Shown piece by piece: positions 12,732 to 24,299 of a stretch of 64,000 nucleotides of DNA. Both the position numbers and the translations under genes were made by a program. Numbering within the stretch: position 1 is the first letter of the stretch; each line of letters opens with the position of its first letter. The DNA comes from Oscheius dolichura (lineage: Eukaryota; Nematoda; Chromadorea; Rhabditida; Rhabditidae). The stretch is from the NCBI GenBank assembly GCA_932521035.1, contig OW051492.1, forward strand, positions 3,906,001-3,970,000, in the 5' to 3' direction. Below the pieces are notes generated by a model. It had not been told where the DNA came from and made no database searches. It saw only the letters and a list, made by a program, of their open reading frames with translations.

Positions 12732-15700
12732 ATGATATCAACAGAAGATAGTGTTGTTCACGGTGATGGCAAAATTATGTTAGTTTGATTTTACAATATT
12801 TTATTCACTTTTCTGTTTGTCAATTTCATAAAACTCTTGCAGTGTTTCCGAAGATAAGCCTTCTACGGAGGATACAAGAGTAGTAACACGACTCAAATTG
12901 GAAATTCCTTGCAGTTATAACAATGAAGAAGAGGGATACGGACAGTCGTGGTTCGAAACCATAACCAATGCTCAGCAAAAATTATTAAAAAATGTTTTTG
13001 TGATTCCATCTGACCTAAGAATGATTTTAGGTTTTATGCGAATTTGATATTGATTATGACGACGGATATGGAGAAAATGCCGATGAGACAGACACTGCTT
13101 GCCAACAGAAATTCTTCACAGTTTCTTATAAAGTAATCTCTTTAAGGTTCTGTGCTGAATCGATATAGATATCTGGTGACAGTTTAAAATCTGTGCTCCT
13201 ACGTGCTACTAGGAAATTTTTCGAGGAAATTAAGAGAGAAGACTTTCCCCCGTTTTTAACGCCATTATTGATACTTCCAACTGGAGAATGTTTCAACTCT
13301 AACATTATGTAAGTCATATCAGTTCCCTTTTTGAAAATAAATGTTTTAAAATCAAATTTTAGAACATGTCATAATGATGTTGCAGCGGGTGCTTTGCTTT
13401 TCGGCAACATTCAAGGTGGAGTATATTTCAATCATTGGGAAATATCAATGGATTCCCTTGATGTGTATCCCCCGCGGAGATGTAGTGACAAATTATTTGT
13501 GAATTTTGAATACGACAAACAAGACCTCGTTACGGCTACATTTTCTTGCTATAAGCGCTCTAAAGAACAAAATAAACAAAATAAACATGTCCAGTACAGA
13601 ATAATAGTGAGTTCATCAAATTAATCTTTTTTATACAATAGCTTTTTATAGATTCAACGGAAAAATATTCGACGGATCATCATCGACAACTCGGTACATG
13701 ACAAATTTGGAAGCGGGAGAACCCGAATAAATTTCGAGTTGACAATTCCGTTCATAATTCAAGAGGCCTTATTAAATGGTGGAAAGGTGGGGCAATAAAT
13801 TAAAACCACCCCTGCCGAAAATTTTCGTTCGAAGTTATAATCATTCAGAAGAATGGATCCGATCTCTTTAATAGAGAAACAATCATTAAACATGGTCGCA
13901 AAGAAAACGAATTTCCAAAAGATATTGACTTAACGGATTGCCCCTTTTTCACAGTGGAGTTTGCCCAAAAAGTGGAGGTAAGCGATAAACATTTTACTCA
14001 AATAGTTTTCTTTCATAATTTTTACAGAATATCAAAATATTCGCAATTATTTCAAGATTGCGAGCTAGAACGTCCTTACCTATTGAATTTGGAACATTTC
14101 CGGTAAATGTTATTGGTTTTTGGTACTATAGCATTATCCAAGATTGTCGATGCAATTATGAAATTGGAAAGACCATATTTTGAGTGGCTAGATGCTGCAC
14201 CAACAGCCAAGTCTTGTCGTCTTTATCAGGATTTCTTGGAATGTGTGAGTTACAAATTTCAATAATATTACGAATTGAGTTGTAAATTTATTTGAAACTT
14301 TAGTGTCTTCCAAGTGATTCGGTTAATCAAAATGAATATGAAGAAAATGAGAGGAAGCGGTTTGTTATAACATTCTTGATTGAATGCCTTTTATCCAGGT
14401 TCGGACTCATTTATTTTTTTATAAGTTTTAAGAGGTCCTATAGTAAAAGATCAACTTTGTTTACAACAAACTCATTGGAAAAGATTTTTACAAATAGTGG
14501 CGATGCTCATAATGGATAATTTTGGAGTAAACATTAGCAATGTTAACATATAAACAAAATTTAAGCGTGCTGAGAGATCTCTAGAGCGACTAGTTACCAT
14601 GATAGATGAGAGAAAGCGTATTGGCTCTATTAACAAGGTTTAAAACAATTTTATCTTATGTTGGATTTTAGACGCTAATGATGATTTTTGAGGCTATTAC
14701 GACAGAAGATACTAATCCGCTCACAATAACAACAGCAGATGACGAACAGCGTGAAGGGTATCAACGTGTGCGAAAAGTTTATCTACTTTTGAAATACACG
14801 AGTGTTAATTATTTGAAGGTTATCGTAACTCCTACAAGAACGATCTATGTTGTTCCTGAAATGATGATGTTAAATCGAGTGCTTCGAAGGTTTGATCCGG
14901 ATGGAACAAATGTTCTCCGTGTTGCATTCAGGTCAGGAACGAGTGATGACTATTTCCATGATTTTTAGAGATGATAATGGAAACAAAATGCGTTCCTCAA
15001 CAACATCAAATACTCGTATTGAAAGAGTCGTTGGTGGCAAGCTCAAAAAAGGAATGATAATCGCCGGTAACGCAAACCCTAGATTATATCAAACCGAAAT
15101 AAATCAGGGCGTAATTTTGGTTACTTGGGGAGTTCAAATTCTCAAATGAGAGATCATGGCGCATATTTTATGCAAAAAATGTCCGATAGTGATATAAGAG
15201 AATGGAAAGAAGTGGATTATTCAAGACTTTTACGAAACGACATTATTTTTAGGAGAATAACACGAATAGTGATCCACCAGGAGAAATAATGAAACAAATT
15301 ATTCAAGTGCGGAGGAAGTTGGGAAAATTCGAGAAAATTGAAAGCATTCCCAAGCTGATGGCACGATTGGGACAGTGTTTTACTCAGAGCAAGGAAAGTG
15401 GTGTTCCTTTACCGCTAGATAATTGCGCATTTACTTATGATGTTGTCGGTGGCTTAAACTCCATGGGGTAAGACTAACTCATTACATATAATTACATTTT
15501 TGCGTTTAGAGTCGAGTTCACATTTACCGACGGAGTCGGTATGATTAGCGAAAAATTTGCTACCAAAGTAGCGAGAGATTTTGGAATTGTCCATGGAAGA
15601 CCTTCATGTTATCAATTCCGTTATCGTGGTATGAAAGGAGTCCTTGGTGTAGATAATTACCTCGATGAGCATAATAATTGGGTGGCGAAGAAGGACCGTG

Positions 15701-18700
15701 GTCCTCCACCTAAACCACTTTGCAATTCGTGGACAGTCGATATTGCTTTGAGACCCAGCCAAGAAAAGTAGGTTACACTGTTTGAATTTCGTTATAAAAA
15801 ATTTCCTGTTCAGATTTCATGGAGCTAGACAGGAGAATATAGAAATTGTCAAAGTGTCTAGTCCTAGCCCTGTATCATTGAATAGGCCATTTATCAACAT
15901 TTTGGACCAAGTTGGTTATATATATTCTTTTCTAATTTGTACAGGTGTCCATGATGCAAGGTTATCATGTTCATAAAAGGATGACTGCAAGAATCGAACA
16001 GCTTCTTGACCGTCAATTACGAGGTTTTGCCACTCAAATGATCGACGAAACTACTTGCAGAAATAGATTAAAGGTACAATCAAAATAAATGGTTTTAACA
16101 TTATTTCTAGGAATTACCCCGCCGCATTGATATTGACAAACTTAGTACTGCAGCAGGGTTTGAAATGAGTAATGAAGTATTTTTTCGCTCATTGATCAAG
16201 GCTTCAGTAAAATTTTCTGTCTGTAGGTTCATTCAGATACAACAAATTTTTTCTTACAGCTAAGCAGTTATCGAAAGCTCAAATCCAAGTTCCGTTTGAA
16301 TGCGGGCGAACTCTTTTGGGAATAGCCGATGAAACCGGCCGCCTTCAATATGGACAAATTTATGTTCAAGTTACTAAGAGCATACGAGATAAATTTCCTC
16401 CCCCAAATGCGGCTAAAATGATTCTCAAAGGTTTGCTTTAGATTCGCAGAAACAAAAAAAAGTGTTGCAGGGACAGTTTTGTTAACTAAGAACCCTTGTA
16501 TTGTGGCCGGAGACGTGCGCATATTCGAAGCCATAGACATCCCTGAGCTACACCATCTAGTCGATGTGATCGTTTTTCCTCGACACGGTCCTCGTCCCCA
16601 CCCAGATGAGATGGCAGGTAAGCTAACTCATATAAGACTTTTATATCAGTCTTTGTTTTACACGTTTATCTTTCTACTTGGCCGGCTCGGTCTTCTTTTC
16701 CTCTTGCTGCGGCTTTTTTTCTTCCTTATTAGACTTGTGTACTTGAGCACGCGTTTCCTTATCCGAGTATGAAGACATAGTGTTAGTAGTTGTAGAGTTA
16801 GTGACATCTTCCCAATCCCAAGTATCGTTCAAGTGGCAGTTCTTTTCTGCGCACACCTCTTTCAGCGCCTTGGCGAACTTTTCATATTCCGGCACCGTAT
16901 CAAACTGCATTGCATCAATCCATTGCAGGAGCTGGTCGTAGAGCTTGGGACAGTCGAAAAGGAACTGGGTACGCCCAGCGTCACGTGCATGCTTCTTTGC
17001 AGCATATACAGTAGTTCTATCTTAAATTGTAACATAAAACTAATTTTTTCCCATGAAACTGACCAGTCATCATCCTCCACGGAAGAGTTCCTCTGGTCGA
17101 CTCAATAAGCATGTACAACCAGCTTTCGAGATCGTCTCTGCGGGAAAGGTCTTGCCTGGCATGGGCTTGTAGACTCCCGTAGCGCGTGGTGCCGCGCCAT
17201 CCAATTTCTCCACGGGTGGGCAAAATATTTCCATTCTTATCCTGATACTTTTTGCACAATCCAAAGTCGACCATAAAAATGATCTTATGCTGACGAGTGT
17301 CCTTACAGCCGGGAGCAAAGTTTCCGGGCTTCACGTCGCGCGACACGTAGCCGACTTTGTGAAGTTCTTCTATAGCCTTCAGGGTCTGGTATCCCACGCC
17401 AAGAGCTGTTGCAATGGAGAACTTTCGATCCGGGGCCTCACATCGGAGCTTATGGAGGTCTTTTCCCAATAGCGTCATTACAACAAAGGCGTAATCCGGC
17501 TTTTGAGCACCCTGAAATGCAGTTATATCCACTATATTTACATTACTTACATAGCCAAGCAATTCACAAAAGTGCTTGCACCGAGCCGCATTGGTGGCCT
17601 TGAGTACGGATACCTCAATGTGCACTTGTGAATGCGAGTACTTCTCCGCTTTTACAGCCACTTTCCTCTCGTTATCTTCGCTCAAGAAGACATTTCCATA
17701 TCCTCCCTCGCCGAGTTTCTCGATGAGCTTGAACTGTTTCGTGTCGGTTTTGACGAAGTCTCCAAGTTGTGGGAGGCGATCCTTCTCAGCAGTAGATAGA
17801 GTAGTAGTTTTTGACGGTTCTGCCGTAGGAGTCGCGGGAGCTGCCATCCAACCAATCAGTAGAACGTAGTCAGTAGTAAATGCCTGATTTAACAAGGTTA
17901 ACGTAAATATGAACAGCATTAACTTGTCAACGCCTGCTATATTTTTGTCGGTTTCAGGATCTGATCTAGATGGAGATGAATATTGTGTAATTTGGGACAA
18001 AGAGCTACTCCTGGAACGAAATGAAGTACCATTCGATTTTGCAGTTCCCAAGCGGGTTGATACGGAGGTAAAAGATGAAGTGGTAAGTTTTTAAACTATT
18101 TATTTATTTATTTTCCTCGCTATGGGTGAAGTATGCTTCTGCTTGATTTCCACTGGTTCTCTTGTAAGCCACTTCCAGAACGACAGAGCTATGTGCGGCT
18201 GCCGCTTCAGCGCTGCTCGGTACGAGGAAAAGGAGGGGAAGACCGACGAGTGCATCTCTTGCGGCAAAAAAATGGGCCCCGAGTTCATATGGGTGAGATG
18301 AGCACAAACAATGTTTTGTATACAGAATACAAGAATAAATCACAAATATGTTCGAGAATATACATAGTACTTAACAACCTTGATTTATTTTCCTCTAAAA
18401 TAGTTTTATACCTTCTTAAAATCGAGTTGCGTGTTTCTTCGGCCCATATTAGCCCCTAAAAAATTGCAACTGTTAAAATCTTATCCAGTCAGCGGAAGAA
18501 TATTCCGTAGTTCATTTTTTCTACTGTGCCGATTAACATGTTCTCATGGCAAAAAATAACTAAACGAGGAATGGAAAATTGTAATTAACTATTATTAATA
18601 CTTTAGCAAGAGAAGATGTCCGACTTCTATATCACATACATGACACAGGACGCTGTTGGAACAATTTCCAATGCCTTCTTGGTGGCATCTGATTTATTTG

Positions 18701-21700
18701 GAATTAATCATAAAGTAGGCGTCTTTTAAAAAAAAATATTATCCTATGTAGGTATGCATGGACCTTGCAAAAAAGAACAGCGAAGCTGTAGATTTTACTA
18801 AATCAGGACGACCTCCTGCACCATTGACAAAGGAGTGGATATTAGGTAATTAAAAATATTTATTGTCATGCCAGTATTTTAGACGAAGTGACAGGAGAAG
18901 AAATTCCGCCTGAGAAATCGGAACGTCAGCCAGATTACATGGCAGGCGACACAAATCGGCCTATGTATGAAAGTCCACGATTACTTGGAAGGTTACACAG
19001 AGAGATACGAAAGATAGAAGATGTCATGAAAATTGCGGAAGACAAAGATGAGCAAATACCTATCGAAGTGAGTAGTTTTTAATATTTTATTAACAAATAT
19101 TATCCGCTTTGCGTTAGTAGTGGGCATGTGAGTCGGGGTTATCCATGTCATATTGTAGCCCTTTTGCCGTGTGCACTGTAATTCATTAAATTGGTAGAAC
19201 CGGGATAGCCTACAAATAGACTCTATTGCATTTCCGCGAAAGCTACAATTATTCTTAAAGGCGTCCAATTCTGTTTTGTTTGTTAGCGAATTTTCTAGGG
19301 TTTTAATCCGGTCTCCAAAATTTATGAGATGTTTAACACGAATAGGTTTTTCCACTCTCTCCCCATGAGATAATTCGTTTTGTTCTCCATGTAATATGAC
19401 ATCAGCGAATTCTGTTAACATGGTAACTACCTGAACCTACATTAAATGTGTAAAAAGTAACCTCGCCTCAACTAAGTATTGCCGGAATTCGAGGGACGAA
19501 TCCATTAAATTAAAGCAACTTTCTGTGAGTTTTTCGTATTTGGATATAACTTCTTTTGCATCCTCCAAAGACAGCGTCGTTTCAATAGTGTGTCCGAACT
19601 AAAACAAAGTTTTCTTTTGATAAGGCCTGCCTTATTTGCTTTCTCCCATAGCGTTCCCGCGTGCATCTTCACTGCGTTTGGTTCTATTTTATTACCGAGG
19701 TCTTGATAATATAAAAAGACTGAAAGATAACATGTGAAAACTAAAACGTAAAAAACCTGGATCGGCTAGCAGATGACTTATAACAGTAGGCAAAAGGAAA
19801 GCAACAATATAAGAGCTTATCATGATTAGAACTCCGCAAAAATGTTCTGATATAGTTGCGCAAACCAAGAAGTTAGTCTATTATCCTGTATTTACTTGTC
19901 AACGTTTTGTTGATCCTATTTCTCTTACAAGGGAACTTTTTTACCTTAATGCGGCTTCCCGAGATGAGAGTAGAGTCATTCGAAAGGGCATCAAAAGTTA
20001 TACTGATGAGCAAATTTGTAGCGGTTAACTGCCGGGGCGACGCCCGTGACAGCGAGATTAAGTTTATACAGTCAAGAGATTTGATTTGTCTTGTCATTTT
20101 ATAAACAGCCAGTAAAAAACATGGAAGTGTGGCGCAGTAGGCTGAGCAGTGGAATGGTAAAATGAAGGCATGGGTTCGATTCCCATGCACGTATTTTCTT
20201 TTTTGTTTTTGTGAAGTCATCACCACTCTACCCACTATCTCATCTATCTCGGAGCCGGTTCCCCATTTTCATCAATTATAAACTTACACTTCCATCGTCG
20301 ACGTCTATCCTTCTTCGAAGTTTGTACCAGTTTGATGAAGATCAGAACATTTTGATGAACCAGAACATGTTGACTATGATGTTTGTCTGTTTGTTTGTTT
20401 GTTTGTTTGTTTGTCTGTTTGTTTGTCTGTTTGTTTGTCTGTCTGTCTGTCCGATGGGAAAGTGTCCGACGGTAAAGGGATTATTAATTTCTTAATCCCG
20501 GTGGCCGCCGCAGGCGGTCGTCGGCAGAAGAGCGGAAAGGTCGCCACAGGTCGAAACGGATAGCTTTGACAGACGACAGCCGTAGGCTGCCGAAGGCCCG
20601 CTGGTCTGCCTATTATTAAGGTAGGATTCACCTTCTGGTATACAGTAAATACTGAGAATAGCGTCTCTCCTTGCCGTTTTCTCTTCTCTTCTATTCTATT
20701 CTTGCATATAAAACAGTACATGTATTATAGAAATTTGTATTGTGTATGCATGTCTAACAATAAGACTTTCAGCTTGATCCATATTTATATATTGACGGAT
20801 GGGAAGAATATAAAAAAGAAGCTGATGAGGCTTTGGCCGCCTATAACAGTATACTCAGAACGATGATGGAAACACATGGAATTCGTACAGAGGCAGAAAT
20901 ATTTTCAGGGTGCATAACGGATATGAGAAATAGACTCTCTGATAAGGTTGTAGAACACATAAACACGCTTATATTTAATTTACAGGATCAAGATGACATG
21001 AGTTTCTTCAACACCAACCAAATCATCGAAACTAAAGTTACAAATTTATTCAAAAAATCGAGGGCGTCTTTTTTTGAGGTTAACATTATTCTTCTCCATA
21101 AATACACCTTTTCAGAGTTTTGGAGGTTTGAATGTATGCACTGAAAAGGTCGATAAGCCTTTTGCTGATGAAAATAACGTCTGTCATAGAGAGTGTAAAA
21201 ACCCAACCATTGATATGCAAAAGAAAGCGGTTGCATATTATATTCGTTGTTACGGTAGCTTTAAGTGCATTCGATCTAAAGTGGATTTTTGTAGAGCGAG
21301 CCAAGGATAGCGGAGAACGGAAATTATCTTTTGCATGGTTGCCTTATGAAATTCTCGCTCAAGTGAAACAAGAAAAGATTCGAACTCAACCTTACGCCAT
21401 TACAGGAAATCCGCTCTTCAAGGTATTTCATATAATTGCAGGAATTAATTTTGAATATTCAGCTTTTGGAAGAGCATATGATTGCCTATATTAGTGAGCA
21501 TGAGCAAGGCTTTGAAAAGTTTTGTCGGTTTGAAGAAAGATCGATTTTAAGCACGGCGACTGAGCCTCTTGTTAAGTATTGTCGCCAATACAACGGTTTG
21601 TGGTATGTTTTTACTAATTGCTTGCTAGGTCTCGATAAGCTCTTGTTTATTGTACATGAATGGGGAAGAAATCTCCACTTGTTTACCTACCGTTTCTCGT

Positions 21701-22576
21701 CGACACATTTATCAATGCTAGTAATAATGTATTTCACCAACGCTTTTGCCTCACTCGATGGTGATGCTTTACAGATACTTGAACCAGTAAGTTTGTACAT
21801 AGCATTTTTTTGCCTCCATTACCCCGCCTTATGCTTTTAGATTCCTCTCAAAAAATCCCTTGAAGAGTTGGAGCCGCAAGTTTTTGGGAATCAGTCTCGT
21901 CTTTTATTGAAATTCTTGGAATTTTTATCATCGCGAAAGTTTGGTCGCTTTTCGCATATCAACTTCCGACCGCTGGGTGTACAAGCCATATTTTGTAGAG
22001 GAGAATGGATGCCTTTTCACGATGTTTTTCCGGTTATTACTGTTTATCTAGTTATTTAGGCGGCTATGACTACTTATCACAATATGATATATAATCTACG
22101 ATTTGAAGAGCTTCCGTTAAAACATGAAGAAAAAATCATAAAAAAAGAAATTATTAGAGAATGTGAGCCTTTTACTATAGAGTTACCAGGCAAGAATTAA
22201 CATTTTTTTGGTACATGGCAAATTTTTTAGAAAATTTACCTGTTGCAGAAAGAGAAGTCATTCAAAAAATGAAGGATAAGTCGGGAGCCGAGGAAGTTCA
22301 CCTTAGAAGATTGCAGCGCAGTTAGCATTTTTATACATTTTGGACTGCTATTTTTATTCAGATAAAGTGCTGGTGAGCGCACGGGGAACCTTAGAAGCAT
22401 TAGATCGACTCAGAAGACTTACTACTGTTCGTCCTCCACAGAGCACCGGCGCACGAGGACGCGAGATCATTCAACAGTTGTTCAGCCTCGTCTACGATAA
22501 CATAATGAAAGAAGAAGCTGTAGAAGAACTGGACAGAATCGTTTATGACAACGGCAATATGGACGACCACATTTGA
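12732..22576 (+). CDS. Cellular RNA-dependent RNA polymerase, copy B (tandem paralogue)
   Basis: Same family and probable role as copy A, 330 bp downstream on the same strand. Start [11 protein letters not shown] at 12732. Core pieces: [42 protein letters not shown], and catalytic SDLDGDEYC with DLDGD at 17963-17977. The C-terminal half has [36 protein letters not shown] and LEFLSSRKF, ending TTVRPPQ and NGNMDDHI before TGA 22574-22576. All motif residues seen in copy A are kept, so both look catalytically competent. Most introns are 30-60 nt, but three are 1340 nt (16618-17957), 524 nt (18083-18606) and 1705 nt (19068-20772) and contain other genes or repeats; copy A has 37-41 nt introns at these sites. 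Some exon joins were not checked base by base. Confidence 0.92.
16674..17847 (-). CDS. CK1/TTBK-like protein kinase nested in an intron of RdRP-B
   Basis: Predicted Ser/Thr kinase of the casein kinase 1 superfamily, in the TTBK-like group expanded in nematodes. Start [13 protein letters not shown] at 17847; a longer in-frame upstream extension exists but is less likely. Motifs: [15 protein letters not shown] (glycine loop), VAVKAEKY (lysine), [14 protein letters not shown] (catalytic loop), [10 protein letters not shown] (DFG), [26 protein letters not shown]. The usual HRD histidine is Ser (SRDVK). Introns of 39 nt (after ELLGY) and about 43 nt (after WRMMT) fit; the first is a multiple of three without stops, so it could be retained. 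The C-terminal tail is charged ([13 protein letters not shown]). It lies wholly inside the RdRP-B intron, antisense to it, and is more GC-rich than the host exons. Because it has introns it is not a simple retrocopy. Confidence 0.9.
18122..18301 (+). CDS. Small Cys-rich ORF inside an RdRP-B intron
   Basis: An open frame of 59 codons, [10 protein letters not shown] to EFIWVR, ending TGA at 18299-18301. It has five Cys in a C-x-C then C-x2-C-like layout ([24 protein letters not shown]) suggesting a zinc ribbon or a fragment of one. Codons are GC-ending, unlike the surrounding AT-rich intron. In the host gene this intron is 524 nt against 40 nt in RdRP-A. I do not recognise the family. It may be an intact microprotein, one exon of a longer gene (a donor-like gtgaga overlaps the end), or a decayed insertion. 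Confidence 0.35.
   Translation: MGEVCFCLISTGSLVSHFQNDRAMCGCRFSAARYEEKEGKTDECISCGKKMGPEFIWVR
18993..19823 (-). CDS. Putative secreted protein or gene fragment nested in an RdRP-B intron
   Basis: Reading minus: [20 protein letters not shown] looks like a signal peptide, followed by a splice into [19 protein letters not shown], a candidate 32-nt GC-AG intron (19599-19630), [20 protein letters not shown] and [15 protein letters not shown], then after a 25-nt gap with gt/ag ends [19 protein letters not shown] and a tail containing three Cys and NMT/NKT sequons. The layout faintly recalls the VWA_N region of voltage-gated calcium channel alpha-2/delta proteins, but no VWA domain follows, so it would be only an N-terminal fragment. 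The last frame stays open to 18993 and would overlap an RdRP exon in antisense, so the true 3' end is probably earlier. Function unknown. Confidence 0.4.
20122..20194 (+). pseudogene. Degenerate tRNA-like sequence in an RdRP-B intron
   Basis: An A-box-like TGGCGCAGTAGG and a perfect T-arm (ATGGG TTCGATT CCCAT, B box intact) are spaced like a tRNA. The acceptor 3' strand (gcacgta) does not pair with the 5' end, and no clean anticodon stem-loop forms. It is best read as a decayed tRNA or the head of a tRNA-derived SINE. Confidence 0.55.
20381..20453. repeat. (TTTG/TCTG)n microsatellite
   Basis: About 18 tandem tetranucleotide units of TTTG with TCTG interruptions, inside the 1705-nt RdRP-B intron. 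Read backwards it yields a fake [14 protein letters not shown] peptide. Confidence 0.95.
20455..20640. repeat. GC-rich dispersed repeat next to the microsatellite
   Basis: A GC-rich block of about 150 nt in AT-rich surroundings, containing nested short inversions (GCCGCCGCAGGCGG, CAGCCGTAGGCTG). Its segment GACGACAGCC..GAAGGCCCGCTGGT recurs at about 32584-32609. Nature unknown; possibly part of a mobile element. Confidence 0.5.
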
Positions 22577-22684
22577 ATATACTTTTCATACTACGTGTTT
22601 TAATGCCATTTGTATTTTCGTACTGTTCGGGTTACAATTTATTGTTGTCTTCGATAATTTGACAAAGTAAATATATGAAACATT

Positions 22685-24101
22685 TTAAATTTTCGGCATT
22701 CCGACTACAACTCGTTCTTCTACACCGCACTCATTCTTTCCTTTTCTAATTTTAAATAAACCCTTCTCTCCCCAGTCTATATTCCATGTATTTACAGCCA
22801 GCCAATAATTGTTTCCACTTTCCTTTCCCCATCCGATAATCTTTATAGCGTGTCCGCCCTGGCTAGTACCACTCACATGCTGAAAAGAAGAGATACTTGC
22901 AAATGCCTAGACTGTACTTGGTATACTCCCTGCTTATAATACATGAAGTCGTCATAGACAGTGAGAGCAGCTGTCACAGGGCCATTGATCATAATCTCAC
23001 TTTGGATAGCTTCTACCGTCTTCACAGCATAGACAGACTCAGCTAATAACGCATTACATTCTTTCTTCCCGTAAGAGCTCACCGAAATATTTAGTGGGAT
23101 CTGCTCGGGGGATATCACATACCCGGCTACAGACGGGATTGGAACACGTAGCTGAATCGCTGCACTTCTTTTCGGGGTTGGCGGGGCAGATGTCCCGGGG
23201 ACACCAGGCAGCACACGACCGACACCAGCTATAGGGTTTACACGTGTTCTGAAGAGTCGAATAACTAGGGAAAGGCTGTAACAAAGGATTGTCGAATAAA
23301 AGAGACCTTGTCGTTGGGAAGGCCACCGGTGACGATTCCCGACTTGATCATATACTGGAAGGCGGCGGCCGGAGACCCCCCGTTACAGCTGGAAACATTC
23401 GAATAGCTATTTGGGGAACCTGCCCGTCGCCGCACTCCTTGCAGCAGGAGATGAGATCCTTGGCCGAGAGCAGCGGCCTCTGTCGTCCCCCGCTAGCTAT
23501 ACAGAACCTGTCGGACATCACCTCGGCCGACGCCAGTGCCCAACACGATCCTGGGACAGTTCTTTTATTTCGATTGGGTCGTCTGCTTACCACACTGCCA
23601 CTGGTCGTGGACCAGGCCGATGGTCTTGCACTCGGGCCACTTCTGCCGGGCGTCGAAGCTGGAAATCTCTGATTTTCTAAGAATAAGAGAGGCACCTCTC
23701 GGGGATGGCGACTGCCCTCTTCCTCCGCCCGAGATGGCTCACAGCCGAGTGAAAGAGACTCTTCACTTTGCCGAAGACGCCTCCGACCACGGGCACCCCC
23801 GCCGGAATGTCGAAGTATTTCATTTTGACGAGGGTCGATTTAAACACGGAGATCAGGTGAGCCGGGTACAGTTCTGCCTGGATTTACCGGGATAAAATCA
23901 ACTGAACAAGCCAAAAACCTTCCAGAACTTGGCCTCCTTGCGGATGAAAGCGATCAGCTCGTTCTCGGCCTTCCTGACCTTGTCCGTGACTTTGTCCGTG
24001 AGCTTGTCCAGATCCATCTGGAATGGTGGCTACGAGGAAGGGAGGACACCTACGGCCCAGGTGGAGCAGGCCAGGCAGACGAAGACGATCCATATCCCCA
24101 T
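22685..24101 (-). CDS. Cathepsin B-like cysteine protease (C1A), occluding-loop histidines missing
   Basis: Secreted or lysosomal papain-family protease. Start 24101: MGIWIVFVCLACSTWA is a signal peptide, followed by a propeptide containing AELYPAHLISVFKS. The mature start is IPESFDARQKWPEC, which fixes a 37-nt intron. Catalytic Cys is in QWQCG|SCWALASAEV, split by an intron; then ISCCKECGDGCNGGSPAAAF. Catalytic His is in GTSQGGHAIKIIGWG and Asn in LAVNTWNIDWGEKG. The region that holds the occluding loop reads NTCKPYSWCRSCAAWCP without the adjacent His pair that gives cathepsin B its dipeptidyl-carboxypeptidase activity, and it has extra Cys. The join before CNGG requires a GC-AG intron (23389-23423). 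Ends VVGMPKI with TAA at 22685. Convergent with RdRP-B, about 108 bp away. Confidence 0.92.
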
Positions 24102-24299
24102 TTTTACTGGTGTCGTTTTTAGGGAGAGAAGGGGAGGACGGGGCAGAAGAAGAAGAAGCAATTGTATTGTTGTCCTGGGTTGACCTTGGCTGATATCACT
24201 TCCAACAAAACCGGGAAAAGTTCTTCACAAACCCTCTAAACAACAAACAACAGAAGCCTGCTCTATGGTCGGCCGGCCAATTCAAACGAAATGTTTATT

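Noticed and set aside
17480..17545. In-frame insertion in the kinase after ELLGY
   Set aside because: It begins gtaagt and ends tttcag, 39 nt, so it is an intron of length divisible by three rather than coding.
20374..20721. Minus frame with [10 protein letters not shown] repeats
   Set aside because: Translation of the (TTTG/TCTG)n microsatellite, not a protein.
23040..23120. Apparent frameshift in cathepsin B after CSRVCDIPR
   Set aside because: A 42-nt intron with a gtgagc donor and ttattag acceptor joins TKYF to ESVYAVKTVEA in frame, so no lesion is needed.
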